Assembly: GCF_001687105.1 (NCBI RefSeq) | Contig: NZ_CP014595.1 | Span: 2,617,001 to 2,681,000, forward strand | Source of the DNA: Salipiger sp. CCB-MM3 | GTDB taxonomy: Bacteria > Pseudomonadota > Alphaproteobacteria > Rhodobacterales > Rhodobacteraceae | Direction: 5' to 3' | Length of the DNA stretch: 64,000 bases | Shown here: piece after piece, positions 24,250 to 32,264 of the stretch | Numbering within the stretch: position 1 is the first letter of the stretch | How the letters are laid out: each line of letters begins with the position of its first letter | Translations under genes and position numbers: made by a program | The notes under the pieces: generated by a model | Told to the model about the DNA's origin: nothing | The model's input: only the letters and a program-made list of their open reading frames with translations | The model's database searches: none

Positions 24250-25236
24250 TTACGCCAGCGACAGCGAGGCGGCGCTTTCCGGCAGTTCCTCGTCAAAGCA
24301 GCGCTGGTAGAACTCGGCCACGGTCTGGCGCTCGAGCTCGTCGCATTTGTTGAGGAACGACAGGCGGAAGGCATAGCCCACGTCGCGGAAGATCTCGGCG
24401 TTGGCGGCCCATGCGATTACCGTCCGCGGCGACATCACGGTCGACAGCTCGCCGTTCATGAAGGCGCGGCGGGTGAAATCGGCCACGGTGACCATCTGGC
24501 GGATGGTCTTGCGGCCCTTCTCGTTGTTGTAATGCGGCGCCTTGCTCAGCACGATGTTCACCTCGGCGTCGATGCTGAGGTAGTTCAGCGTCGCCACAAG
24601 GCTCCAGCGGTCCATCTGGCCTTGGTTGATCTGCTGGGTGCCGTGGTAAAGGCCGGTGGTGTCGCCAAGGCCAACGGTGTTGGCGGTGGCGAAGATGCGG
24701 AAATATTTGTGCGGCGTGATCACCTGGTTCTGGTCCAGAAGGGTGAGCTTGCCGTCGGTCTCCAGCACGCGCTGGATCACGAACATCACGTCGGCGCGGC
24801 CCGCGTCATATTCGTCGAAGACGATGGCGGTGGGGTTGCGCAGCGCCCACGGAAGGATGCCTTCCTGGAACTGGGTGACCTGCTTGCCGTCCACCAGCTT
24901 GATCGCGTCCTTGCCGATGAGGTCGATCCGGGAGATGTGGCTGTCGAGGTTGACGCGCACGCAGGGCCAGTTGAGGCGGGCGGCGACCTGTTCGATGTGG
25001 GTCGACTTGCCGGTGCCGTGGTAGCCCTGAATCATCACGCGGCGGTTGTTGCGGAAACCCGCGAGGATCGCCAGCGTGGTGTCGGGGTCGAACTTATAGG
25101 TGCTGTCGACGTCGGGAACGCGGTCGCTGTTCTCGGGGAAGCCGTGCACCACCATGTCCGTGTCGATGCCGAACACCTCGCGGACCGAAATCTCCTCGGT
25201 GGGTTTCGCATTGATGTCGATCGTGCCATCCGCCAT
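24250..25236 (-). CDS. cobS: cobaltochelatase subunit CobS (AAA+ ATPase)
   Basis: A 328-residue AAA+ ATPase of the aerobic cobaltochelatase. Walker A is GYHGTGKST and Walker B is [10 protein letters not shown]; sensor and pore residues follow in [21 protein letters not shown] and QMDRWS (arginine finger region). CobS couples ATP hydrolysis to cobalt insertion by CobN, working with CobT. The N-terminal [24 protein letters not shown] segment is typical of alphaproteobacterial CobS. cobT lies 1.3 kb downstream on the same strand; cobN is not in the window. Confidence 0.96.
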   Translation of the reverse strand: MADGTIDINAKPTEEISVREVFGIDTDMVVHGFPENSDRVPDVDSTYKFDPDTTLAILAGFRNNRRVMIQGYHGTGKSTHIEQVAARLNWPCVRVNLDSHISRIDLIGKDAIKLVDGKQVTQFQEGILPWALRNPTAIVFDEYDAGRADVMFVIQRVLETDGKLTLLDQNQVITPHKYFRIFATANTVGLGDTTGLYHGTQQINQGQMDRWSLVATLNYLSIDAEVNIVLSKAPHYNNEKGRKTIRQMVTVADFTRRAFMNGELSTVMSPRTVIAWAANAEIFRDVGYAFRLSFLNKCDELERQTVAEFYQRCFDEELPESAASLSLA

Positions 25237-25419
25237 GGTTCTGCCCTTGTCCGGTCGTTAAGAAAACTTGCGCACCGTCGTGCCCCATATCGATGGCAAG
25301 GGCAAGGGGGCTGCGCGGGCTTTGCGCACCGCCATGAAAATGCCCTGCGATAGTGTTTGCGTGGGCGGCATTCGGCGCATTAGGCTGCCGAAGATAGCAA
25401 AAGCAGACAGGCATATTTC

Positions 25420-25974
25420 TTGGCGAGTTCTCCGCATCCTGACATCGAGGATCTGATTGCGCGCGTGGCGATGGCCGACCGGGCCGCCTTTGCGACGCTC
25501 TACGAGCGGACCTCGGCGAAACTCTTCGGCGTCTGTCTGCGTGTCTTGCAGGACAGGGCGCAAGCTGAAGAGGCGCTGCAGGACACCTACGTGAAGATCT
25601 GGACACATGCCGGCAAGTATCGGGTCAACGGCTATTCTCCGATGACTTGGCTGATCACCCTGGCGCGCAATGCTGCTGTCGACCGTCGCCGCCGCCGCGA
25701 TGCGGGCAAGCCGGTCGAGCCCATCGAGATAGACGAACGTCTGGCCGATCCCGGTCCTGGTCCGGCCCAGCAGGCCGAGGCGCGGGGCGAGGCGCAGGCG
25801 CTGGCCCTATGCATGGGAGAGCTGCCGCCGGATCGCGCCGAGATGGTGCGCCGCGCCTATCTCGAAGGCGCAACCTATGCCGAGCTTTCCGAAGCCACCG
25901 GAGTGAAGCTCAACACCGTAAGAACATGGCTGCGCCGCAGCCTGATGAGCCTGAGGGAGTGCCTGAGCCGATGA
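25420..25974 (+). CDS. ECF sigma factor, RpoE/SigK-like
   Basis: A 184-residue sigma factor. Region 2 is FATLYERTSAKLFGVCLRVLQDRAQAEEALQDTYVKIW with the MTWLITLARNAAVDRRRR helix. Region 4 is LCMGELPPDRAEMVRRAYLEGATYAELSEATGVKLNTVRTWLRRSLMSLRECL. The linker between is Pro/Gly-rich. The likely start is TTG 25420, giving the full domain 2; the first ATG would cut into it. The stop overlaps the next gene (ATGA), which encodes a membrane anti-sigma factor, so activity is presumably controlled by regulated release of that partner. Confidence 0.92.
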   Translation: MASSPHPDIEDLIARVAMADRAAFATLYERTSAKLFGVCLRVLQDRAQAEEALQDTYVKIWTHAGKYRVNGYSPMTWLITLARNAAVDRRRRRDAGKPVEPIEIDERLADPGPGPAQQAEARGEAQALALCMGELPPDRAEMVRRAYLEGATYAELSEATGVKLNTVRTWLRRSLMSLRECLSR

Positions 25975-26675
25975 CCGGGCCGCAGCAACAGGATCTGCCG
26001 GGAGGCGCCGAAGCCTCTGCGGCGGAATACGTCCTCGGGCTTTTGCCCGAGGCCGAGCTGCGCGCGTTCGAAACTCAGCTGGCGCGGGACCCGGACCTGC
26101 AACAAGATGTGGCCACATGGCGCGAATATTTCGTTGCGCTCACCGATCCGATCACCGAAGAGACGCCGCGGGCGGAGATTTTCCGCCTGATCGAGGCGCG
26201 GCTCTATGGCGCGGCCAAGCCCGCGCCGCGCGGGCTCTGGCGACAGCTGATGCCCTATGTGCTGGGCGCGGTGGCCGCCGCGGCGATTGCATGGGCGGCG
26301 ATGGTCTCGGGTCTGCTGACCATCGGCGAGCCCGAGCCGCATCTTTATGCCGATCTGGTGGCGGGCGAGCAGGGGCTTCAGCTTCTGGCGCATTACGCGC
26401 CCGACAGCGGCACCTTCATGGTGCGGCGCGACGCAGGCGATTACCCGGCGGACCGCAGCCTCGAGGTCTGGCTGCTGTCCGATGCCGAGCAGGCGCCGGT
26501 GTCGATCGGTCTGGTGGATCGCGAGGGGCTGACCGAGATCCCGCTCGCCTCCGAGATCGCGGTGCAGCTTGCCGGAGCCACCATCGCCCTGTCCGAAGAG
26601 CCCGCGGGCGGCTCTCCGACCGGGCTGCCAACCGGGCCGGTGATCGCGCTGGGGCAATTGGCGCCGCGCGGCTGA
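25971..26675 (+). CDS. RskA-like membrane anti-sigma factor
   Basis: A 234-residue protein. The cytoplasmic N-terminal part (about 1-90) holds an anti-sigma helix bundle with the hallmark AAEYVLGLLPEAELRAFETQLARDPDLQQDVATWREYF. One transmembrane helix follows (about 92-115, MPYVLGAVAAAAIAWAAMVSGLL). The periplasmic C-terminal part (LEVWLLSDAEQAPVSIGLV ... ALGQL) is the RskA/anti-sigma-K domain. It lacks the zinc HxxxCxxC motif of ChrR/RsrA-type anti-sigma factors, so release is likely by proteolysis or a periplasmic signal rather than zinc-thiol oxidation. Start codon overlaps the sigma gene. Confidence 0.9.
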   Translation: MTGPQQQDLPGGAEASAAEYVLGLLPEAELRAFETQLARDPDLQQDVATWREYFVALTDPITEETPRAEIFRLIEARLYGAAKPAPRGLWRQLMPYVLGAVAAAAIAWAAMVSGLLTIGEPEPHLYADLVAGEQGLQLLAHYAPDSGTFMVRRDAGDYPADRSLEVWLLSDAEQAPVSIGLVDREGLTEIPLASEIAVQLAGATIALSEEPAGGSPTGLPTGPVIALGQLAPRG

Positions 26676-26793
26676 CAGGGCAGCTTTCTGGGCGGCTCAC
26701 AGCGGCGTTATCTTAACTTTTGAAACTCTTGCGCGCATTGCTGCGTGGCTTCTTCCGACCCCGACATTCAGGGGCTTGAGGAGGAGAAAAGAG

Positions 26794-27345
26794 ATGACGA
26801 GTAAAATTTTTGCAGCCGCACTGATTGCCCTGCCGCTGGCGGGGGCTGCGGTCGCCGCCGAGAACCCGATGGTCGGCGGCGCCGCCATGTATCCCGACAA
26901 GACGATTGTCGAGAACGCGGTCAACTCGGCGGATCATGAAACGCTGGTGGCCGCGGTGAAACAGGCCGGACTGGTCGACACGCTTAATTCCGCGGGGCCG
27001 TTCACCGTCTTCGCGCCGACCGACGCGGCTTTCGACAAGATCTCGGACGAGAGCCTGTCGCAGCTGATGATGGATCAGCACAAAGAGCAACTGGCGAAGA
27101 TCCTGACGTGCCATGTGGTCGCCACCAACGCTCTGTCCGACGCGATCGCCGGGATGATCGCCGATGACGGCGGCATGCATCCGGTGCCCACAGTGGGCGG
27201 CTGCACGCTGCAGGCCAAGATGGAGGGCGGCACGATCACCCTGACCGACGAGCAGGGCCGGACCGCCAATGTCACAATCGCGGATGTGCGCCAGTCCAAC
27301 GGCGTCATCCACGTCATCGACCGGGTGCTTCTGCCGGCGATGTAA
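26794..27345 (+). CDS. secreted fasciclin-domain (FAS1) protein
   Basis: A 183-residue protein with a signal peptide (MTSKIFAAALIALPLAGAAVAA) and one FAS1 domain. The H1 box is LVAAVKQAGLVDTLNSAGPFTVFAPTDAAFDKI and the H2 box VIHVIDRVLLP. FAS1 domains mediate adhesion or matrix contacts; mycobacterial MPB70/MPB83 are secreted FAS1 proteins controlled by SigK/RskA. Cysteines in LTCHVV and GGCTL may form a disulfide. The ATG at 26794 follows a strong AGGAGGAG site. It lies 118 bases after the anti-sigma gene and is a likely target of the adjacent sigma factor. Confidence 0.92.
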   Translation: MTSKIFAAALIALPLAGAAVAAENPMVGGAAMYPDKTIVENAVNSADHETLVAAVKQAGLVDTLNSAGPFTVFAPTDAAFDKISDESLSQLMMDQHKEQLAKILTCHVVATNALSDAIAGMIADDGGMHPVPTVGGCTLQAKMEGGTITLTDEQGRTANVTIADVRQSNGVIHVIDRVLLPAM

Positions 27346-27538
27346 AGAGATCCCGTTCGGTTGCCAGCCCCACCGCGAAAGCGGGGCGGCCGGGCGGGGG
27401 CCGCGCTGCCGCGGAGCGGAATTGTGTGAGTATCTACGTTTCCGTATCCGCCTCCCCGGCGGCGCGTTGCTCCCGGCTTGACCCTGGTCAGGCCGGGAGC
27501 GCATGTTTCGGGGCAGGAGGAGAAGGAGGAGGAGACCT

Positions 27539-28000
27539 ATGCGACGCAGGGGATTTCTGGCTGTGCTCGCCGCCGTCTTGGGCGTCGGGCAGGCGGGGCG
27601 CGCTGGCGCGGGCTTTGAGGTGTCGCGCAGCGCGGAGGCTTGGCGCGCGCGGCTCAGCGATGCGGAATACCGGGTCATGCGCGAGGCCGGGACCGAGCGG
27701 GCCTATAGCTCGCCGCTGAACAACGAACGGCGGGCGGGCACCTATCTGTGCAAGGGCTGCGATCTGCCGCTCTACAGTTCCACGACCAAATTCAACAGCG
27801 GCACCGGCTGGCCCAGCTTCTATGAGGCGCTGCCCGGAGCGATCGGCACCCAGCGCGACCGCTCGCTTTTCATGACGCGCACCGAATGCCACTGCAGTCG
27901 CTGCGGCTCGCATCTGGGCCATGTGTTCGATGACGGGCCGCCGCCGACGGGCAAGCGCCACTGCATCAACGGCATCGCGCTGCGCTTCCGCGCTGGTTGA
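27539..28000 (+). CDS. msrB: exported methionine-R-sulfoxide reductase MsrB
   Basis: A 153-residue enzyme that reduces methionine-R-sulfoxide in proteins. Zinc cysteines are C71/C74 (CKGC) and C119/C122 (CSRC), the catalytic cysteine is C142 (GKRHCINGIALRF), and GTGWPSF and GSHLGHVFDDGP are family motifs. The N-terminus MRRRGFLAVLAAVLG is a twin-arginine-type export signal, so the enzyme probably acts in the periplasm on oxidised envelope proteins. The ATG at 27539 follows GGAGGAGGAGACCT. Position after the fasciclin gene suggests membership in the same stress regulon; a 193-base gap separates them. Confidence 0.9.
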   Translation: MRRRGFLAVLAAVLGVGQAGRAGAGFEVSRSAEAWRARLSDAEYRVMREAGTERAYSSPLNNERRAGTYLCKGCDLPLYSSTTKFNSGTGWPSFYEALPGAIGTQRDRSLFMTRTECHCSRCGSHLGHVFDDGPPPTGKRHCINGIALRFRAG

Positions 28001-28233
28001 AGGGATCGCGAGAGAGGAGTGGGCCTGCACGACCGGGGGAGGGGCATGCAGGCCCTTTGGTGGTACGTGTGTGCCCACGACAGGGAGCTCGGGCCACATG
28101 TGCCAGCGTCGCAATTCCGCTGACACCTGAAACGTGACACAACTCTAAGATTATTGTCAAATGAAACACACCAATAAGTTGTTAAAACTTTCCGCTACGG
28201 CAATCTGCATGTTCTGAAGGCGCCTAGACCAAA

Positions 28234-28270
28234 GAAAAACACCCCCCGAAGCAGGCTTCGAAGGGTGTTG
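28234..28270 (-). terminator. intrinsic terminator after the J-domain gene
   Basis: On the minus strand AACACCC (28263-28269) pairs with GGGTGTT (28239-28245), with an inner CGAAG/CTTCG stem, followed by a run of Ts (28235-28239, AAAAA on the plus strand). No gene is seen in the 291 bases between msrB and this point. Confidence 0.8.
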
Positions 28271-28291
28271 TTCTGGGAAACTGCCGCGGCC

Positions 28292-28918
28292 TTACTTGAA
28301 GTTGCGGCTTTCCTTGATCTGGTCCCACGCCCAGACGACTTCCTGCAGCTGCTCTTCCTGAGAGCGGTCGCCGCCGTTCATGTCGGGGTGCAGCACTTTG
28401 ATCAGCTTCTTGTACGCCTTGCGCACTTCGGCCTTGGTCTCGGCGGTCTCAACCTCGAGGATCTCCAGCGCGCGCTTCTCGGTCGGGGGCAGACGGCGGC
28501 CACCGCCCGGAGCCTTGCGGCCGGGGTTGCGGGTGGCGTTGTCGCCCAGCACCTGATGCGCGTCCTCAATGCCAAGCCGCGCCCATGCGCGTTGCTCGGG
28601 GTCGCGGTAATCCTTGGTCCTGCGCTCCCACACCTTGTCGGCGCTCTGCTGCGCGTTCATCTCGGCTTCGGTCTTGCCGTCGAAGAACGACCATTTCTGA
28701 TTGTACTCGCGCACGTGGTCCTTGCAGAACCAGTAGAATTCATCAAGCACGTCCGGTGCCTTCGGAGCGCGGAACTTGCCCGGCTCCTGACAGCCCTCGT
28801 GTTCGCACACGCGGGTGGAGGTTTCCTGTTCGCCGGTCATGCCACGCCGGCCACGCGGGTTCTTCTTCTTGGCCGACTTAATCGACATGTCGAAACCGAA
28901 GGGGTCGGGTCTGCTCAT
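28292..28918 (-). CDS. J-domain (DnaJ-like) co-chaperone
   Basis: A 208-residue protein with a C-terminal J domain: RALEILEVETAETKAEVRKAYKKLIKVLHPDMNGGDRSQEEQLQEVVWAWDQIKES, containing the essential HPD triad. The N-terminal part carries C-x4-C and HxxC-type residues (VCEHEGCQEPGKFRAP ... WFCKDHVREYNQKW) that may bind a metal, a feature of an alphaproteobacterial family. J domains stimulate DnaK ATPase; the client is unknown. The ATG at 28918 begins MSRPDPFGFDM, the conserved N-terminus. It is divergent from bolA with a 72-base shared promoter region. Confidence 0.88.
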   Translation of the reverse strand: MSRPDPFGFDMSIKSAKKKNPRGRRGMTGEQETSTRVCEHEGCQEPGKFRAPKAPDVLDEFYWFCKDHVREYNQKWSFFDGKTEAEMNAQQSADKVWERRTKDYRDPEQRAWARLGIEDAHQVLGDNATRNPGRKAPGGGRRLPPTEKRALEILEVETAETKAEVRKAYKKLIKVLHPDMNGGDRSQEEQLQEVVWAWDQIKESRNFK

Positions 28919-28990
28919 GGTCTCACCTTTTCGACTCGGACGAGGGAGTTTAGACAATCCTGACCGAACTTGAAGAGGCAGGAGCCAAAA

Positions 28991-29248
28991 ATGTCGCGAG
29001 CGAAACTGATCGAGAGCCGGTTGCAGGATGCGTTCGATCCGGCCGAGCTGGAGGTCCTGGACGAAAGCCAGAAACACGTGGGTCATAGTGGCTATCAAGA
29101 GGGCGGTGAAAGCCATTTCCACGTGCGGATGCGGGCTGCCGAACTCGGCGGAATGACGCGCATCCAGCGCCACCGCGCCGTGCATGCCGCGCTTGGCGAG
29201 GACCTCGTGGCGGCGATCCATGCGCTGTCGCTGGATCTGCAGGGCTGA
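28991..29248 (+). CDS. bolA: BolA-family protein
   Basis: An 85-residue single-domain protein. Signature segments are LIESRLQDAFDPAELEVLDESQKH and GGESHFHVRMRAAELGGMTRIQRHRAVHAALGEDL. BolA proteins bind monothiol glutaredoxin through an Fe-S cluster and in some bacteria act as transcription factors for envelope and stress genes. The ATG at 28991 follows GAGGCAGGAGCC. Divergent from the J-domain gene and convergent with the DUF4177 gene, whose stop lies 7 bases away. Confidence 0.92.
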   Translation: MSRAKLIESRLQDAFDPAELEVLDESQKHVGHSGYQEGGESHFHVRMRAAELGGMTRIQRHRAVHAALGEDLVAAIHALSLDLQG

Positions 29249-29255
29249 CGCGGCT

Positions 29256-29657
29256 TTAGCTGGCGCGGTCGGGGTCGCGGTCGTCGTTGCCGGGCACCGG
29301 CGTCAGCTTCTCGACTGCCGTAGCGGGGGGCGTGATGGGGGTCACCACCGGGCCGCCACTCCCAGCAACCGGCGCAGCATCTGGCGCAGCCTCGTGCTGA
29401 ACGGCGACGCTTTGCGGCGCTGCCGGAACCGGGCGTGAGAACACCAGCACTGTGCGCCAGACGGTCTGGCTTGACGTCAGGCCGCTGCGCTCTTCGCTCG
29501 GCAGGGTGTCGGCGCGGATGTAGTCCCAGCCCTGCTCGGCCATCTCGTTGAGCAGCCGGCTCATGGCCGCGGCAAACTTCGCCTCGGCGCCCTTGATGGC
29601 CTTGGCTTTCTCACCCTTGGTGGGGGCCGGGATCACCTTGTATTCGTGGGTCTTCAT
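29256..29657 (-). CDS. DUF4177 domain protein
   Basis: A 133-residue protein. The N-terminal 60 residues (KTHEYKVIPAPTKGEKAKAIKG ... AMSRLLNEMAEQGWDYIRADTLPSEER) match the DUF4177 pattern of a small alpha/beta domain with an EQGWxY core; VWRTVLVFSRP follows. The tail after residue 75 is Pro/Ala-rich and disordered. No function is known for the domain. Confidence 0.75.
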   Translation of the reverse strand: MKTHEYKVIPAPTKGEKAKAIKGAEAKFAAAMSRLLNEMAEQGWDYIRADTLPSEERSGLTSSQTVWRTVLVFSRPVPAAPQSVAVQHEAAPDAAPVAGSGGPVVTPITPPATAVEKLTPVPGNDDRDPDRAS

Positions 29658-30017
29658 CTCGGCTCGATCCCTCTGAACAAACGTTAACCAATGTCACTCA
29701 AGGGGTAAGGCGCGCGGGCCTGCAAGTAAAGGCCAGTGGGATTTGTTCGAGGCGGCGTTGGGGGCCGGGGGCTTGCCGCGGCGGCGGCAAAAAAATTGCC
29801 GGGAGCAGGTTGCCCTGCATCCCGGCGGCGTCATGAAACTCGGGTTGAAAAAGCCCGAAACGAATAATTTGATCCCGCAACCCCGATAAATGCTGGGAAC
29901 GGAGAAGGCGGCTCACGGACCACCAACATCCAATCCAGCTAGAGCGGCCAAACGCCCTGACCAGAGGGAAAAGTCATTTGCAACTCAGGGCTGTAGCTGG
30001 CTCTCGCAGGCATCCTG
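29658..30017. other. 360-base intergenic region between the DUF4177 and BenE-type genes
   Basis: No convincing ORF; a 72-codon minus-strand frame has no recognisable features. The region contains a strong minus-strand terminator and several short inverted repeats, for example CGGG TTGAAAAAG CCCG around 29839-29855. It could be a long 3' UTR of the transporter gene or hold a small RNA on the minus strand. It does not match 4.5S, 6S, tmRNA or RNase P motifs that I can recognise. Confidence 0.5.
29789..29826 (-). terminator. strong minus-strand intrinsic terminator
   Basis: GCCGGGA (29798-29804) pairs with TCCCGGC (29820-29826), and GCAGG pairs with CCTGC inside it with one bulged base and a TTGC loop. 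On the minus strand the hairpin is followed by seven Ts (A run at 29789-29795). It lies about 190 bases downstream of the transporter's stop. Confidence 0.85.
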
Positions 30018-31184
30018 TTAGCGCCGTTTCGGCAGGCGAACCGCCAGCACGATGCCGCCCAGCACTAGCCCCCAGACCGCCGCGCCAAGCCCCCAGAGGG
30101 TGATCCCCGATGCGGTGGCAAGGAAGGTCACTGCGGCGGCCTCGCGGCTTTCCTCGGCCTGCAGCGCGCCTTGCGCCGAGGCGGCAAAGACCGGCAGCAG
30201 CGCGACGCCCGCCAGCACCTGCAGCGTCATGGCGGGGGCAAGCGCGGCCACGGCGGTGACCGCCACCGCGAAGAGGCCGAAGATGGCATAGAACACGCCC
30301 GCCATCACCGCCGACCAGTAGCGCCGCGCGGGGTCGGGGTGGCTGTCGGCGTTCGAGCACATGCTGGCGGTGATCGCCGCGAGGCAGGTGGCGGGGTTGC
30401 CGAAAGGCGCAGTCAGCAGCGAGATGCCACCAACGCCCGCCAGCAGCGGACCCGGCGGCGGCGTGTAGCCAAAGCTGCGTAGCACCGCGACTGCCGGAAT
30501 GTTCTGCGTGGCCATGGTGACGATGAAAAGCGGCAGGCCAAGGCCGAGCACCGCCTCGAGCGAGAACACCGGGGTGACCCAGACCGGATGGCTCAGCCAC
30601 GGCCCGCTCATCGGCAGCGAGAAGTCATGCGCCCAAAGGGTCACGCCAAGCGCGGCCAGCACGGCGGCAGGCACGGCAAGGATGCGCTTGATGCGACCGA
30701 CGAGGAACCAGCTGAGCAAGATCGGCAGCGCCACCTCGGGCGCATCCACCAGCGCGCGGAAGGGGGCCATACAGAGCCCCGCCAGAACACCGGCAAGCAT
30801 CGCCTGCGCCAGCGCGGTGGGAACCGAGGTCACCAGCCGCGCCAGCGCGGGCCAGAGCCCGGCGAGCGCGATCAGCCCGCCCGCGACGACGAAGGCGGCC
30901 ACGGCCCCCGGAAACCCGTCGGCCAGCGGCTGCGATGCCGCCAAAAGCGCCACGGCAGGCGTCGACCATGCGCAAGAGACCGGCTCGCGCCGCCACCACG
31001 CCAGCACGATGCCCGCGATGGCCATGGAGAGCGCGGCTGCGGCGAGGCCAGCGCCTGCCTGATCGGGGGTGGCTCCCACAGCCGACAGCCCCTGCAGCAC
31101 GATGGGGAAGGAACTGAACACCCCGACGATCGCCACCATTGCTCCGGTCGTCACGTTCTGCAGGTCGGGTCCGGGTCGGCGCAT
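30018..31184 (-). CDS. benzoate/H+ symporter family transporter (BenE-like)
   Basis: A 388-residue membrane protein with about 11-12 hydrophobic segments. BenE-type blocks include FSSFPIVLQGLSAVGATPDQAG, WRREPVSCAWSTPAVALLA, LFIVTMATQNIPAVAVLRSFGYTPP and GGISLLTAPFGNPATCLAAITASMC. BenE proteins import benzoate, but no aromatic-degradation genes are nearby, so the substrate is open. The ATG at 31184 starts MRRPGPDLQNV directly before the first helix; an alternative ATG nine codons upstream exists. The divergent neighbour is the DUF6525 gene. Confidence 0.8.
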   Translation of the reverse strand: MRRPGPDLQNVTTGAMVAIVGVFSSFPIVLQGLSAVGATPDQAGAGLAAAALSMAIAGIVLAWWRREPVSCAWSTPAVALLAASQPLADGFPGAVAAFVVAGGLIALAGLWPALARLVTSVPTALAQAMLAGVLAGLCMAPFRALVDAPEVALPILLSWFLVGRIKRILAVPAAVLAALGVTLWAHDFSLPMSGPWLSHPVWVTPVFSLEAVLGLGLPLFIVTMATQNIPAVAVLRSFGYTPPPGPLLAGVGGISLLTAPFGNPATCLAAITASMCSNADSHPDPARRYWSAVMAGVFYAIFGLFAVAVTAVAALAPAMTLQVLAGVALLPVFAASAQGALQAEESREAAAVTFLATASGITLWGLGAAVWGLVLGGIVLAVRLPKRR

Positions 31185-31284
31185 GAGGGGATCCTTACGT
31201 TGGGGCGTCATTCGCCCATAGGCAGAGCGCCGAGGAAGTGCAAGTCGCGGCGGCTTGCAAGGGCATACGGTCATGTATTAGGTA

Positions 31285-31296
31285 ACGTTATAACGT
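31285..31296. promoter_or_regulatory. palindrome ACGTTATAACGT upstream of the DUF6525 gene (Zur-like)
   Basis: A perfect 12-base palindrome inside GTAACGTTATAACGTATC, 20 bases before the DUF6525 start and 101 bases before the divergent transporter. The GTTATAAC core resembles Zur-type operators (TGTTATA-n-TATAACA). Whether Zur or another regulator binds is inference. Confidence 0.45.
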
Positions 31297-31315
31297 ATCG
31301 AAATGAGGTTTGTGC

Positions 31316-31582
31316 ATGGCACGTCAGCATTTAGGAAATCTCGGTGCCCCGGCCAATCGCCGCCGCGAGGGCGATCCGATGTCGGCCTTTGACCGTCTGC
31401 CGCCGGATCTGCGCGCGTGGCTCTGCACGGCGGCGCTGCCATGGTCGCCGCGTTCGGCGCTGCGGGCGTGGCGCAGAGCGCTGCAGGACACGGGCTGCGC
31501 CGAGGCGGCGGCGGCACGGCTCACCGCCATCGAGGCCGGGCAATTGGCACGGCAGGCACCGCGCGTATGGGGCGCCTTGTAG
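31316..31582 (+). CDS. DUF6525 family protein
   Basis: An 88-residue protein with sequence MARQHLGNLGAPANRRREGD then PMSAFDRLPPDLRAWLCTAALPWSPRSALRAWRRAL. The RREGDPMxxFDRLPPxLRxWLxxAALPWSPRS block is a short conserved motif of a Rhodobacterales-specific family that I recognise as DUF6525. It is basic and soluble; function is unknown. The ATG at 31316 sits 20 bases after a palindromic operator candidate. Confidence 0.75.
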   Translation: MARQHLGNLGAPANRRREGDPMSAFDRLPPDLRAWLCTAALPWSPRSALRAWRRALQDTGCAEAAAARLTAIEAGQLARQAPRVWGAL

Positions 31583-31632
31583 GGACAGGCTTGGGGAGCC
31601 CCTTGGGGTCTTGGGGCAGGGACAAAGAGATC

Positions 31633-31655
31633 GGGCGCGCCAAGCTGGCGCGCCC
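31633..31655. terminator. hairpin between DUF6525 and AhpD-like genes
   Basis: GGGCGCGCCA (31633-31642) pairs perfectly with TGGCGCGCCC (31646-31655) across a 3-base loop, between convergent genes. There is no T run, so it may be a weak or Rho-assisted terminator. Confidence 0.5.
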
Positions 31656-31678
31656 GCTTGCTTGCGCCGAAGGAAGGC

Positions 31679-32248
31679 TCAGGCCGCCGCCTCTGCCTTT
31701 TTCTCCCACGCGAATTTCTGCATCACCGCGTCCACCGGCGTCTCGGCGAGGTGGTTGGTGTAATTCGACATCACCTTCTGCGCCACGCCAAGGATCACTT
31801 CGAGGATGTGCTGGCGGGTGAAGCCTGCCTGCAGGAACGCCTCGACCTGCGCCGCGCTCAGATCGCCGCGCTGGCGCACCACTTGCAGCGTGAAGCTCCG
31901 CAGCGCTTCGAGCCGTGCATTGGGCAGGGGCGTCTCGTCGCGCAGCGCCTCGGTGATCGCGTCATCCACCTTCATCATCTTGGCGATGCCGGTGTGGGCG
32001 GGCACGCAGTAGTGGCACTCATGCTCGACGTTGATCGTCTGCCAGACCACGGTGATCTCATCCTTGTCGAAGCTGGTGGCCTCGCCAAAGAGCCGGTGCA
32101 GATGCTTGTAGCCGTCGAGCAGCGCCGGGGCCTCGGCCATCACCGCGTGCAGACCGGGCAGCCGGCCAAAGCTGCGGTTCGAATCCTCGAGCAGGGGGCG
32201 GCTGGCCTCGGGGGCGCTTTCGAGCGTGTGGATGGTGAAGTCGGTCAT
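31679..32248 (-). CDS. carboxymuconolactone decarboxylase/AhpD-like protein
   Basis: A 189-residue helical protein of the AhpD/CMD fold. The active-site motif is E-x-C78-HYC81-VPAH85 (VEHECHYCVPAHTG), the same EXCXXC-x3-H arrangement as AhpD, which reduces peroxiredoxin through a dithiol. A role as an alkylhydroperoxidase-like reductase is therefore likely. The ATG at 32248 follows GGAGGATCCCC. The gene is divergent from a TetR regulator, and one 16-base operator lies 17 bases upstream of its start. Confidence 0.85.
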   Translation of the reverse strand: MTDFTIHTLESAPEASRPLLEDSNRSFGRLPGLHAVMAEAPALLDGYKHLHRLFGEATSFDKDEITVVWQTINVEHECHYCVPAHTGIAKMMKVDDAITEALRDETPLPNARLEALRSFTLQVVRQRGDLSAAQVEAFLQAGFTRQHILEVILGVAQKVMSNYTNHLAETPVDAVMQKFAWEKKAEAAA

Positions 32249-32264
32249 GGGGATCCTCCGATTC

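Noticed and set aside
29698..29916. 72-codon minus-strand frame in the 29.7-30.0 kb gap
   Set aside because: It crosses the strong minus-strand terminator and has no family resemblance.
32176..32186. GGTTCGAATCC, the T-arm sequence of a tRNA
   Set aside because: It lies inside the AhpD-like coding sequence, and no acceptor stem, D-arm or anticodon arm can be built around it.
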